The notes under the pieces were generated by a model. That model worked only from the letters and a program-made list of their open reading frames with translations. It made no database searches and was not told where the DNA came from. Of a stretch of 64,000 nt of DNA, positions 22,891 to 33,192 are shown piece after piece (the first letter of the stretch is position 1; every line of letters begins with the position of its first letter). This DNA comes from Lagopus muta (lineage: Eukaryota; Chordata; Aves; Galliformes; Phasianidae): assembly GCF_023343835.1 (NCBI RefSeq), contig NC_064449.1, forward strand, positions 2,207,778-2,271,777, written 5' to 3'. The position numbers were made by a program, and so were the translations under genes.

Positions 22891-24770
22891 AATACATTTT
22901 TCCAAAGCCTTTATGTCTTTCTTCGAAAAAGTGAAATTTCCTAAGACTTCCAAATTAAGCATCCTAGGATTTGAACAGAAATAACGAGAATACAAAACAA
23001 GGGAGAGGGGAGCAGGGGGTTACCACAGTTCAGAGAACTGGATGGAAAAAATTCTCTTTCTGTGAATATCTTCATTCAGTGACCAACCTGAAGGAAATTT
23101 TCTGTCTGTTTTCCAGGAGAGGATGTGCAGCATCTCCCATCAGGCCAAAGGCCATAAAGATTTCCATTCGAGATGGCTCTCAGTTGATGGTATGGCCAGC
23201 AACCCTCATGGCATGATACTTCAATTCGCCATGGTTTTCTAACACTTCACTTCCTATTTTTCTTTTCTTCTCTGCTGCCATTGCCAAGACACATCACAGT
23301 TCCTATGTGCCAGCTGAAACTACTCTTTCATGCTGATATTTGGATGCTCTGCCTGTTGGTCTGGGGGAGCTGCTGCCTGCACCCTCTGTCTCTGCTGGGA
23401 AGGTTGAATGGGGAATTTTCTCATACCCTGACGAAATTTCGTCTGCAACCCCCAGACCAGAGCTAATTATGTAAAAACAATAATTAGGCCAGAGCTACAG
23501 CTAGTTTCTTAATCTCTCAGAGAGGGAGATTTGCCTCGTTTGAGCTATTCTCTCTAACTACTGCTTCTGCCCTGATTATAGAAATGGAGTGGGTGGCAAG
23601 ACGCACCATCCACAGGCAGCAGAGTTGAGAAATCTGCAGAAAGATGAGAAAATAATAATCCAACAAGCCTGACAAGCTCCTGACATGGCATTGCCTGTCC
23701 TCCTGTATGCACGCTGCCTATGCAGGGCCAGAGCCAGACTTGCCCACACAGAACAAGAGAGAGTCAGGGGAGAAATTCTAGCTTCACTGGTGCAAAAAGG
23801 GACTTGAACATGAAATTCTGTGTGGTTGGGGTTTTACCAGAAGTCTAAAGGGAGTCTCAGCAGCAGAACTTGCAGTGCTGCTGAATTAATGTGTGGCACA
23901 TTCACATGCATACACTGCTGAGGTCAGATCCCATCAGGAGGGATGTGGTAGAATTGCTGACGGAAATTTCTGAGGAGAGAGTCTCTGATTTTACAGCTGG
24001 GAAAGAGGAGTGAGAATAATTCGGGAACACTGGTTTGGGGAGATAATTTCTGGTCTTGATCACCCAATTTATTTTATTTTATTTGTAACTTCTTTGTATT
24101 TGGTATCATTTCTTATGCTTTTGCTACAGTGTTCAAGAAGAGCTCCACTGAGGGGGAACTCCTGTGGACATCCACCAGTGGTTAATTTTGATCTGACAAT
24201 ACTTAATGTCTTTGTTTATGTCCAGAAAGAAAATACTGACTTGCTGTATGTGAAGCTTGCATAGGGCACAGAAAGTCCATGGAGTCATAAGTAGCAAAGA
24301 GGATGCAGAAGTGCTGCACATCCCAATGAATTGCCAGGTAGGCTACTCATAACCTAATAACTTTGCAAATCCTTGCATAGACTGAAGTTCACTTGGATGC
24401 TGCTAGAGTTAAGTTAATGTGGGAGGAAAATCCACAGCTTAACGAGGGTCTTTCATCATCCATATGGAGAGGTTTGATGTTACTGTGAGTTGAGGTACAG
24501 AAACAAATTTTTAGACACACTGGATGGAACTTCTTGAAGCAAATGCTCAGAGACCCCATCAGGAAAGAATAAATTCTTGATTTAAGCCTCTGTACTGAAA
24601 AGATGTTGTTCCAGATGTTCATTTACCGAAGAGTAACTCTGTAATGATGATCATTATGTACTTGTATTTGTGCGTTTTTGTGGAAGTGAGAAAGTCACAG
24701 GTGAGAATTCCCTTTAATAAAGACTCCCTTTAAAAGGGCATGAAGAACAGATGACATAAAAATGAGAAAT
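22891..24770. other. Unique intergenic DNA containing paired palindromes
   Basis: No gene. The notable item is the 23430-23497 cluster, annotated separately. A TTTATTTTATTTTATTT string is present near 24068-24085. Confidence 0.55.
23430..23497. promoter_or_regulatory. Adjacent palindromes: 14-bp CpG palindrome plus TAATTA inverted repeat
   Basis: GACGAAATTTCGTC (23430-23443) is a perfect 14-bp palindrome with two CpGs. Twenty bases on, CTAATTAT (23463-23470) is mirrored by ATAATTAG (23480-23487), each holding a TAATTA homeodomain core. That inverted pair is itself bracketed by a 9-bp direct repeat CCAGAGCTA (23457-23465 and 23489-23497). The packing of three symmetric features in 68 bp suggests a protein-binding site, but no factor can be named with certainty. 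Confidence 0.35.
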
Positions 24771-24779
24771 CTTGCTAAA

Positions 24780-25900
24780 AATAAAGGTAAAGGAGCAGCA
24801 GAAAGGGTGAAATATCTTTGGATGGCGTAAACCCATTTAGAGATACAGTATGAGAAGCGTGTAGCAAGGGCATACCATCCACTGAAATAGACATAGCAGC
24901 CCTAAAATAGGGGATGCCAGTGGAACAACAGAGTAAAGGAATCTGTTTAAGTCAAACAGAAATTGTTTAAAAAGCATGAGTCATTTTTTAGAACAGGATG
25001 AACATAGAGTAGCTCTTTTAACTTAAATATGAAATGATCAGATTGTAAGTTGGATTATCTTCTAAGAAACTACCTGCTGAAGAAATAAAGATTGAAATCT
25101 TTTTTTTTGTTTTTATATGTTGGAAGAAGGCCTGCTAGAAAACTGCAAGGTGATGGAGGTTTGAAAGTACAGGAAGTTAAGGATCCTAGAAAAGAGGAAA
25201 AATGATTTCTTTGCTTATTGTGAGCTCAGGGAAGTCTTTCTTTAAAGAGGGTGTCTGACCAGCCATCAGAACTTAAGGAACAAGCTTTTAAAGAAATGAT
25301 ACAACGAACAGTGGGAAATGAGCAGGAACAGATGGCATTCACCCAAGAGGTTTAAAGGAATTCAATATGAAATTGCTGATCTGCTTGTTGTGTTGTGCAA
25401 AGTATTGCTTAAATCAATGCCAGTGTTACAGCAGTGTAAGACAACAAATGAGGAACAAGCTTTTAAAGGAAGCTCTGAAGCATCTGGAAGAATACAGACA
25501 TGATCACGGACTGGTAAAAACCAGTCAAAAAAGAGTAGCTGAATAGATATAAAGCATGTTCTCTCTTTAAAAATATGAGAGTTCTTTGAGGGAGTTGATA
25601 GGTACACAGTCGATAAACCCAACTGATGCATTTGTATTTCCAAAAAGCTGTCAGTGAGGTCCCTTCAGTAGCAACTCTTGAGGAAATGAAGCTGTCCTGA
25701 AGAAATGAGAGGCCTCTTCATAATTAGTCAGTGGTTGAGATGGAGGTAAAAGTAAATGATGAAGTTTTTACAATGAAGATAAACGAACGAAGCCTTTAAA
25801 GCAGCCAAATCTGAATGTGCCTATGAAAAGCTGAAGGAAGAGCTCACAATTCTGAATGATTTGGTGGTAAAATAGCAGAAGAGGTTCATGGTCAATAAAG
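24780..25900 (+). mobile_element. Ancient CR1/L3-like LINE remnant with reverse-transcriptase trace (plus strand)
   Basis: The best-preserved part has 'CAGATGGCATTCACCCAAGA' and 'AATATGAAATTGCTGATCTG', which translate as a DGIHP-...-EIA-LL type string expected just before the RT palm. Further on are AGAATACAGACATGATCAC, GAGTTCTTTGAGGGAGTTGA, and 'TTTGTATTTCCAAAAAGCTG' plus GAGGTCCC (the L-x-F-x-KAFD-VP region of RT motif A). There is a deletion between these blocks, and stops and frameshifts abound. Sequence from 24780 to about 25100 and from 25760 to 25900 is assigned only weakly. Same family type and orientation as the 12.2 kb remnant. Confidence 0.8.
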
Positions 25901-26375
25901 GCTGAGTCATAAACAGAGATGAAAACAGCCCTGACTATACACACATAATCACAGGGTGTGAATGAAATAGATCTTGGTAGTGTAGAAAGAACCATGGAAA
26001 TGCCTGCTCATGCCCTCAGCAGTGCCAAAGCCAGCATACAGGCAATTCCTGCTGGGGATTTCTTGCTGGGAGGCTGACTACAAGGGTGTGTATGTCACCC
26101 TACATTCAGGAATTCTCTAGACTATGTTTTACTGAAAGCTGGGGGATGTGCTGGGGGATATACTGGGGGAAATGCTATCTTGAGCTTGCCTGGAGCAAAG
26201 CAGAGCAGAGAGGGACAAGCATAACAACTTCTGGTCACCTCTCCACGTATTTATGATGCTCCTGTGGCCCTTATGAAAGTTAGTCTGCAAGGAAGTCATT
26301 TTAGGGCACTGCGAGACACGACAGAAGTTCTCCAAACACCATTCCTTTTATGAAGGAAAATAACTAGAAGCTGGA
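25901..26375. other. Unique intergenic DNA with a small 12-bp tandem repeat
   Basis: Contains three units of a GCTGGGGGATGT-like 12-mer. Otherwise nothing identified; the left end may be decayed LINE. Confidence 0.5.
26138..26173. repeat. 12-bp minisatellite, 3 units
   Basis: GCTGGGGGATGT, GCTGGGGGATAT and ACTGGGGGAAAT follow each other without spacers. The G5 runs on one strand repeat every 12 bp, so the tract may be length-variable. The minus-strand open frame through it (SISPSISPS-type) is a repeat artefact. Confidence 0.85.
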
Positions 26376-26379
26376 TAAA

Positions 26380-26790
26380 CAATTCATATTGTTCCTCATT
26401 AGTTCACACTAATCAGTAGAGTGTCTCAAATAAGCATTTAATTAAGAATTAATGTGGCGGCTGTTATAAAATGAAATATTAATTGGAAAAGGAAAATTTC
26501 AGGTTTGTTTAGGTGAAAGAATTCTGCCCGCCTCACGCTTAACTTGATTACACAAGTGCTTTCCAATTCCTGAATTGTTTAATGTATACAAGTCATAAGG
26601 ACCTGACATTTAACAAGGGAACACTGGCAAATTAATTCCATTCAGTGCTAAAAACGCATCTTGACATTTGGTGGTTGGTGTGTTAACCAGCGCTTCCTCA
26701 TCAGAATTGCATGTTTCACTGTGTGCTAATTAACTGCCCTGTTATCCCATTTCAAAAGAATTAAGAAACAATTGGGATTTAATGTATTAC
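26380..26790. promoter_or_regulatory. Dense ATTA/TAATTA cluster (strong candidate conserved noncoding element)
   Basis: In about 400 bp with no transposon or simple repeat there are TTAGTTCACACTAATCAG, GCATTTAATTAAGAATTAAT, ATATTAATTGG, TTGATTACACAAG, AAATTAATTCC, TGCTAATTAACTG, AAAGAATTAAG and ACTAATAAG. That is at least eight homeodomain-like cores on both strands, interleaved with unique sequence. Among all blocks in the window this one looks most like a developmental enhancer. Conservation and activity are inferred, not seen. Confidence 0.42.
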
Positions 26791-29720
26791 TAATAAGTGG
26801 ACTGATGTCAGCTGCAAGATGTGGGCTTGGTTCCAAGAAGAAGGCAGGGCTGTCTGTCCTCTTAGCCATGCAGAGAGCTGCATGTAGGGTCTCTTTGCTG
26901 CCAACAGGGCACCTCCACCCCTCTTCTCCTAAGACCCAAAGGCTCACAGCGCTTCTACATGAGGGTCAGAATGAGGTTAACCAACCAGTTGCAGCCATAA
27001 ATGTTTCAATCCATGGGCATCACTGCTGCTCCAGGCCCTTCCAGTTTCAGAGCTGCCCAAGCCTTGTCATGCTCTGTGATGAGTTCAGTTATCTGTAAGC
27101 TGGATGTTTCAGGAACTGAAACTTTAATGCGTTGATGCTGACTGAGTGTGCCAAATGCTTTCAGCCAAGAAGGTAGTAAAAGAGAGTTTTTTGAACATGT
27201 CAAAACACCTCATTTTCACGTTTTCTAGATGGAAATGTTTTGGTTTGGAAATGAGAAAATGCTTCAATTTGATATTCCCTATGTGACAGCGCTCAGACTT
27301 CTTTCTTTCCAAATGACAGGTTCTTTGTTGTTTAAAATTGACCAACATTTTCCCTGTTAGTCAAACCTTTTATTTTAAGGGCTCTAGAAAGAAATAAAAG
27401 AAAAAAGATTCTCTTTTTGATGGAACAAAACTGTTTGGGTGAGCCTAAAACAATATTTCAGCATCTTTTCCTTTGCAATCTCCTGTTTTGTTTGATTAGA
27501 AACAGTTTCCCTTCCCTGCCCTCCTTTCTAACAGCACTTGACAAATGTCATCTCATTATCAGAAGGCAGATGGAAAAATACTCATGCCCTCAGGTCTTTG
27601 GGAAAAGTGGTTCTTTACAACCATTTATAGTAAGTCATTCTGGAGGAGATGGGCACCAAAGATATCCAGCTCTCCAGTCTTTGAGATGATGAGCCAATGG
27701 CTTTGTACAAGGGGCAGATTGCAACACCTCTGCTGCTGTGTGCTGTTAATAATCTGGGACAGAGGAGTGCTTGTCTCCAGGTAAGCAGTGCTTTGGGTAG
27801 TGTTGCATGTGCCCCCAGAAGCATTTTTTTCCCCATAGATTATCCAACAGATCTACAGACCTGCGATATCTTTGTAGACCAGACAAAGAGACAAATACCT
27901 CAAGAAAAAGATGCAAATATCAAAATGTCATGGGCACAGTGCAGCAAACCCAGAACAAGATGCAGTACATCATAACAGGGTCTTGCTCAGCTCAAACTGG
28001 AGCATCTCACCCAACCAATTCTAACTTGCATGAATATCTTGAAGACTCTGCTCATTTGAAACTGGCTTGAGCATCTCCATCTGACCAGGATTCTGGTGCT
28101 TATTTTCCCCAGTGCCTGAATTATTTGTGAACTTGTCATCACCAGGTGTCACAAGCTGACATGTGAGTTCACAGCACATCAGCACCTACCAACTCTTCAG
28201 GCTGCATAGTGTAAGTCCAGGGCATGTTACATGTCCAAAATTCAGTATGTTGCCACCAAAAGTAGAAGAATGATAGGTGAGAGCTAAAAGTGGTAGTTTA
28301 TCACCCAAAGGGAAGAGTTGGCAGAAAGATGCCAACTACTGTATAGTAATCACTTACACAAACACATTTATCATCCAGAAAATGCATTGCTTTCATTGAA
28401 AGAGCATCAGATTCTCCGTGGGTTCTTGCATAGCAGTTTTGCACATTGGGACTGAAACTGTGGTGCTATGAATGATTTTGGGGTTCATAACCTACTTCCC
28501 CTGGTTTAAATTACTCCCCTGCATACATCTTCTTAGATTTACTGTGGTTTATCTTCTGTTTTCTGTATTCTTTCCAGTTCTTCTGCCCAACCTTTGACTT
28601 TCCTTCAAAATTTGAGTGACATGCAAGTCCTGTGCTTATACACGAAACTAACTTAACTGTGAATGCCTTTTATACTTTCATATAGCTGCAGTACCTGCTC
28701 TTCCATTCTTCCTGATATACTAGAGCTGTCCCCACTGTTCACTGCTTCTTGGCTAGAATATGGCTGAATGAAAGGGAAAAGTCTCTAATGTGCTTTCCAG
28801 CTGATTGCTTTGAAGACTTTAAAGTAGTGGAAGCTGGCTGTGAAGTTGTGAACTCGGTGGTTACGTGCTGCACATCCTGGCTCGCACATGCTCAAGGATC
28901 TACAGCATGCTCCCTCTGGTTCATCAGAAAGCATGGAGAGGTGTGCAGGCCAAAGATTAAGGGAATTCCGGTGCGCATTATTTGATTTCAGCGAAACAAC
29001 ACCTTGCTTCTTTCTGCACAGATGCCAAATGCAATACATGTGGCTTTGCTGACCGGGAAGGCTTTGTAGGACTGAGCACCCAGCAGCCATGTCACTGCTA
29101 GCCAGGGGCAACCTCCCACCATGGTGTTGTGGTGCTCTGACCCATTGGCCACCTGCACATCCCCTGCCTGTAAGTCCCCAAGTTGAGGGTGGAGATAGGG
29201 CTCAACTACTGGCTTCCAGTGAAGCTCAGCAGCCAGTTTCTCCAGGTGTGATGACATCTCGTCAAAGTGGTGCAGATGGGAGTAAAGTAGGTCTGTACGT
29301 AATTTGGCTCACACAGCCATGATGTTCAACAGGACACTCTCTGCCTTTCATCTTCCACTGGCCATGGCCCCCAGTGGTGAGTTCAGAATGGAACAGAGCT
29401 GGGGACAGCTGTGCTCAGTCCTTTGAGAAAGAAGGAAAGGACTGAGGAGGAGAGTTGCAAAAGAATAAGCAGGGCAAAACCTCCCACCACTCACCTTTCT
29501 CATCCCAGTGGACAGAGAAGTCTGGTGCTTTGGCTCCTAAAGAGCTGGGGATCACTGGAAAAGTGGGAACTGGTTTTGCACCCAAAGCAAGGGTCTGTCT
29601 TCCTGGCAGGGCTTCCAGCCCTGTTCCTGGGATCTTGTGTATGACTTTACTGTGTCAAAAGATTATGGGAAATGGTCCTTGATGAATGATGCTTTGAAAG
29701 GACTGGACACAGGGAAGACC
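26791..29720. other. Unique intergenic DNA, no gene or transposon recognised
   Basis: Short overlapping frames at 27.4-28.0 kb and 28.7-29.3 kb lack domain features. An AAATGTTTTGGTTTGGAAAT stretch near 27.2 kb resembles some old low-complexity repeats, but I cannot place it in a family. Confidence 0.5.
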
Positions 29721-29785
29721 GTAGAACCATTAAAGTTGGAAAAAACATGAGGATCATCTAGTCCAACTGCAGTGCTGGCCAACAA
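29721..29785 (-). mobile_element. CR1 LINE, minimal 3' end (minus strand)
   Basis: GTAGAACCATTAAAGTTGGA, AAAAACATGAGGATCATC and TAGTCCAACTGC make up the last about 60 bp of a CR1 copy in reverse. It runs directly into the 3' terminus of a second CR1 of another subfamily. Confidence 0.85.
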
Positions 29786-29787
29786 GA

Positions 29788-29920
29788 AATCACAGCATTG
29801 TAAGGTATTTTGAGTTGGAAGGAACACTCAGGAATCATTGAGCCCAACTCCCTGCTCCATATGAGACTACCCAAAATTTAAACCATATGTCTAAGAGAGT
29901 TGGAATGCTTCAGATCCTCC
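29788..29920 (-). mobile_element. CR1 LINE, 3' fragment (minus strand), second subfamily
   Basis: ATCACAGCATTGTAAGG, GAGTTGGAAGGAACACTC, 'AATCATTGAGCCCAACTCCC' and 'ACCCAAAATTTAAACCATAT' followed by GTCTAAGAGAG match the CR1 subgroup that carries an A+T-rich 'AAACCATATGTCTGAGAG' type block. It lies head to tail with the preceding fragment. Confidence 0.88.
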
Positions 29921-32900
29921 TTTTTGCCATTTAGGAAGAAGCTCAAAACACAGGGGAGCTGCAGCACACCCTCCACCTGTCCCCTGGCATGTCAGGGGAT
30001 ATCATGACTGCCTATGGCAACCCAGCATGGCACAGGAATCAGCCCCCAAAAGATATCACAGGGAAGTGCAGATGCTGGAAAAGCTGTGTTTCCTAAGGAA
30101 GAAGAGTTCCAAACAGGACCTCACCTACACTGGGAGTTGATTTTGAAAGTGAAATGTTCACTCAAGCAATTGGCAAAAATCCATAAAGTTACACCATAAC
30201 AAAAAAAAACCCCCTCGCTTCTCTCTGTCATTTGCCTCTGTGGTGCTGGTACTTTAGGAACAGTTTGCTCATCCTCTCTTTTTGCCTTAGCCTGCCAACA
30301 ACATGAGGAAAGTCAGACAACCACCTTGTCACCTCCCACATAATCATCTTCTGCGCAAGAGATGAGCTGATCACTTGCTCCCATCTTCACCTTTGTGATG
30401 CTCCCTCTGAGCACAGAGCCTGGATTGATGGATTTTCACTTTATGTTCATGAAAACACCTTCTCCAGAGAAAAGGCTGTACCCATAGGTAAAGACTCTTT
30501 GAGGGCAAAAGCTGTGCAAATAATCTCACTTGCAACAGGAAGAAGTGCACCAATTATCAGCTACTGTCCCACATCTCAATGTGGGAAATGTCAGCATATT
30601 CAGCTTTGGTAAACATGCATGATGGCAGTAAAGAATGTGCGAGAAAATACTCTTTCAAGCCAATAAAATGATACGGATGGTGCAATCATCTTCCAATTTT
30701 GGTAACTTTTAACATATCTGTACCAGTTGGCATCATGGTCGTGCTGAAGTAAATCCTATGCAACATGGAGCATTGCTTTCAAACACCATTAACAATTCTT
30801 ACCAAAAATCCTCATAAAACTTTGGCAGAAAACAGTAAGAAGCAGATGATGATTGCCCTCATCATCTCTTATTTCAGGTATGAAAGTGGTTACACTGAGT
30901 CTTAACAAGGAGAAGCATATTTGAACTCCTGTATGCCACTTTCTCTACAGCTTTTTCGTAGTTAGTAATTGGAGTAGGTCAAATTATTTGTAAAGAACAA
31001 CATGTTGGTTTATTTCTGCCTGTCTCCCTGCTACTGAATAACTCTTAAGCAGACAGCAAGGATGTCTGGAGGTTTTATAGCCATCTTTACCCACCTGAGA
31101 GAGCGTGTCTGTGATTGTCTGAAGATGGAACCAGAGGACACTGAAGGTGGCAGAGTGGAGCTAGGAATACTGTAATAGCATGTTGTCTGTGCCATGCTTA
31201 GGTCCACGGAAACACAGGAAGAGAGGACAGATGAAGGGCAGAAGAAAGCGACATCCATCGTTGTTTTGGTTTGCATGTCGTTATTTACCTTAGTACATGG
31301 ATTACATGATCACTTGGTTTCATTTCTGCGCTGCTGGCTTCTCACCCGGAACAAATTGCTGTTTGACATGACAGCCATCTAAGGAAATGGGTTTCCTCTT
31401 ATTCACAGCCATAGATTTAAATAATTGTTCGGAATTAACCTGATTATTTCCTTCTCAAGTTACATCTTGCTTTTGTTCACCAGAGGGTCTCAGTCTGCCC
31501 ATCTTTTGTCCCTGTTCATTCCCTTCAAATCCCATTGATATCCTGCTTGGGTATTAAGAGAGATCTGAGGCCACATGCATGAGCCTGAAGTCTATATCCT
31601 GCTGCAGGGAGAGCATGGATGATGCAGGACTTCCCATCCCCTGACCCATCACCAGCAAAGAGGTACAGAATTTGACCCTGGCTGTCCATACAGTTCCTTC
31701 AAGCTGTGCATGTAAGAGTAGTGTGGATTTATATTGAACTGGGATTTCCTTATCTTATCCCTTTGTGACTGGTGAGCTGCTGATTCATTCAAAAAGGGTC
31801 CCACTGTTTTGCTCGCAACAAGGTCCAGCCATGCCTGACCCTCCCTGTGCCATCCCAGCCAGCTGCAACAACTCCTAGTGGAGAAGCAAAGCTCTTTCCA
31901 TCCTTAATACACCAGAAGTTCATTAGAACTAGCACCAATTTTGTAAAGGCCTTCATGGTCATGTCTTACAAGCTCATGGTTCAGGTGCCTTCAGATTTAA
32001 ATGCATCACCTTCGTCTGCTGCCATATAGCATCATCCTTAGCTGCTGTGGAATAGAGAAGCTCAGTCTCTATGCCATGTGGCAGCCTCTTCCATCATCTC
32101 TCCAAACACAGCAGCTATTTAATACTTCTGCTTGTTTTACTCCATCATTGCAGATTTCATCACTGCTATCTACTAAATGATTTGGTGGACTGCCAGACCT
32201 ACTTTTGGTCCGGGTACATTTTTTAATCTTTCTTGGTGTTTTTTTTTTTTTTTTTTTTAGCCTAGTAGCTACTGCTGTATTAGAACTATCTTTAGCTTTC
32301 CTTAGCTATGGCAAAGTCCCAGTATTTATTCATCATTGTTAACCTCAGCTCCATTCTTTCTATTTGATAGCAGAGCATTAGTAATAGCCGTAATATCACT
32401 TATCAGCATTACATTTTGCTTTTTATCCCCCAGCTTTTCTCATGGGCTTTGCAGCGTTCAGGCTGGTACACAGGACTTTATCCCATGACTCACAGTGCAC
32501 ATTAAACGATGGGTGGTGGCTGAAGTCCTCAATTTTTCTGACTTCCAAAGGTCAGAGAGGATTTTGAGATAAGAACTTATGCTGTTCTGAGTGAGAACTA
32601 GTGCTGTTCTGAGTGACCGAAGGCATCTCTGAGGACTTCATTCTGCCTTAGACATTGTTTTATTTGGAGGTATCATTTTCCTGTTCTGTTTTCCTAAGAA
32701 ACATAAAATCTATAAAATTTCTCTTTTCTTTGCTCCTGGTAGCATTTTACACTGTTAAATATTCTTGGAGAAACGTAAACAAACAAACAACCCTGTTTAA
32801 ATAATGAAGGGAAACCTTATTAACCTACATAGGGAGGAACTGCTCACTGCAGGGATAAGGCAGAACTGCCCTACTTTAGGTGCGAATATGAGAGCAAAAA

Positions 32901-33012
32901 TTAAACCTGCTGCAAACCATAGAGGATTTCACATATACACATGGTTGGTGGTAAGCAGGACAGAGGTGGGGTGGGACGAAAGGAAGGACTGGCTGCTGGG
33001 AGGGTGCTGAGG
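29921..33012. other. Unique intergenic DNA with a 20-nt T run and a 22-bp tandem pair
   Basis: No gene. A T20 run (32239-32258) precedes AG and superficially resembles a splice acceptor. The minus-strand reading shows no AATAAA upstream of the corresponding A tail, so no retrocopy is called. An (AAAC)n string is present near 32778. Confidence 0.55.
32572..32615. repeat. 22-bp direct tandem duplication (2 units)
   Basis: The two 22-bp units share the core TGCTGTTCTGAGTG and differ at two adjacent bases (AGAACTTA versus AGAACTAG at the start). A local duplication of unique sequence. Confidence 0.9.
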
Positions 33013-33192
33013 GAATCATAAAGTCTTTATGGTTGGAAAAGACCACTAAGATTGCCAAGCCCAACTTCAGCCCACCCCTACCATGCTCACTGACCATGTC
33101 CCTCAGTGCCACATCTCCACATCCCTTGAACACATCCAGGGACAGTGACTCTACCACCTCTCTGGGCAGCCTGTGCCAGTGCCTCAAGGAAG
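33013..33192 (-). mobile_element. CR1 LINE, 180 bp 3' fragment (minus strand)
   Basis: GAATCATAAAGTCTTTATGG, TTGGAAAAGACCACTAAG, 'TGCCACATCTCCACATCCCT', CACATCCAGGGACAGTGAC and 'CTGGGCAGCCTGTGCCAGTG' are in CR1 order. The longest open frame of the window (227 codons, plus strand) begins inside this antisense CR1 UTR and is therefore not a credible gene. Confidence 0.94.

Noticed and set aside
27197-27330. GAAATGTTTTGG-type low-complexity stretch as an old repeat family
   Set aside because: Similarity is to general texture only; no family could be named.
32239-32261. T20 followed by AG as a splice acceptor
   Set aside because: No open, domain-bearing exon follows and no donor can be paired with it.
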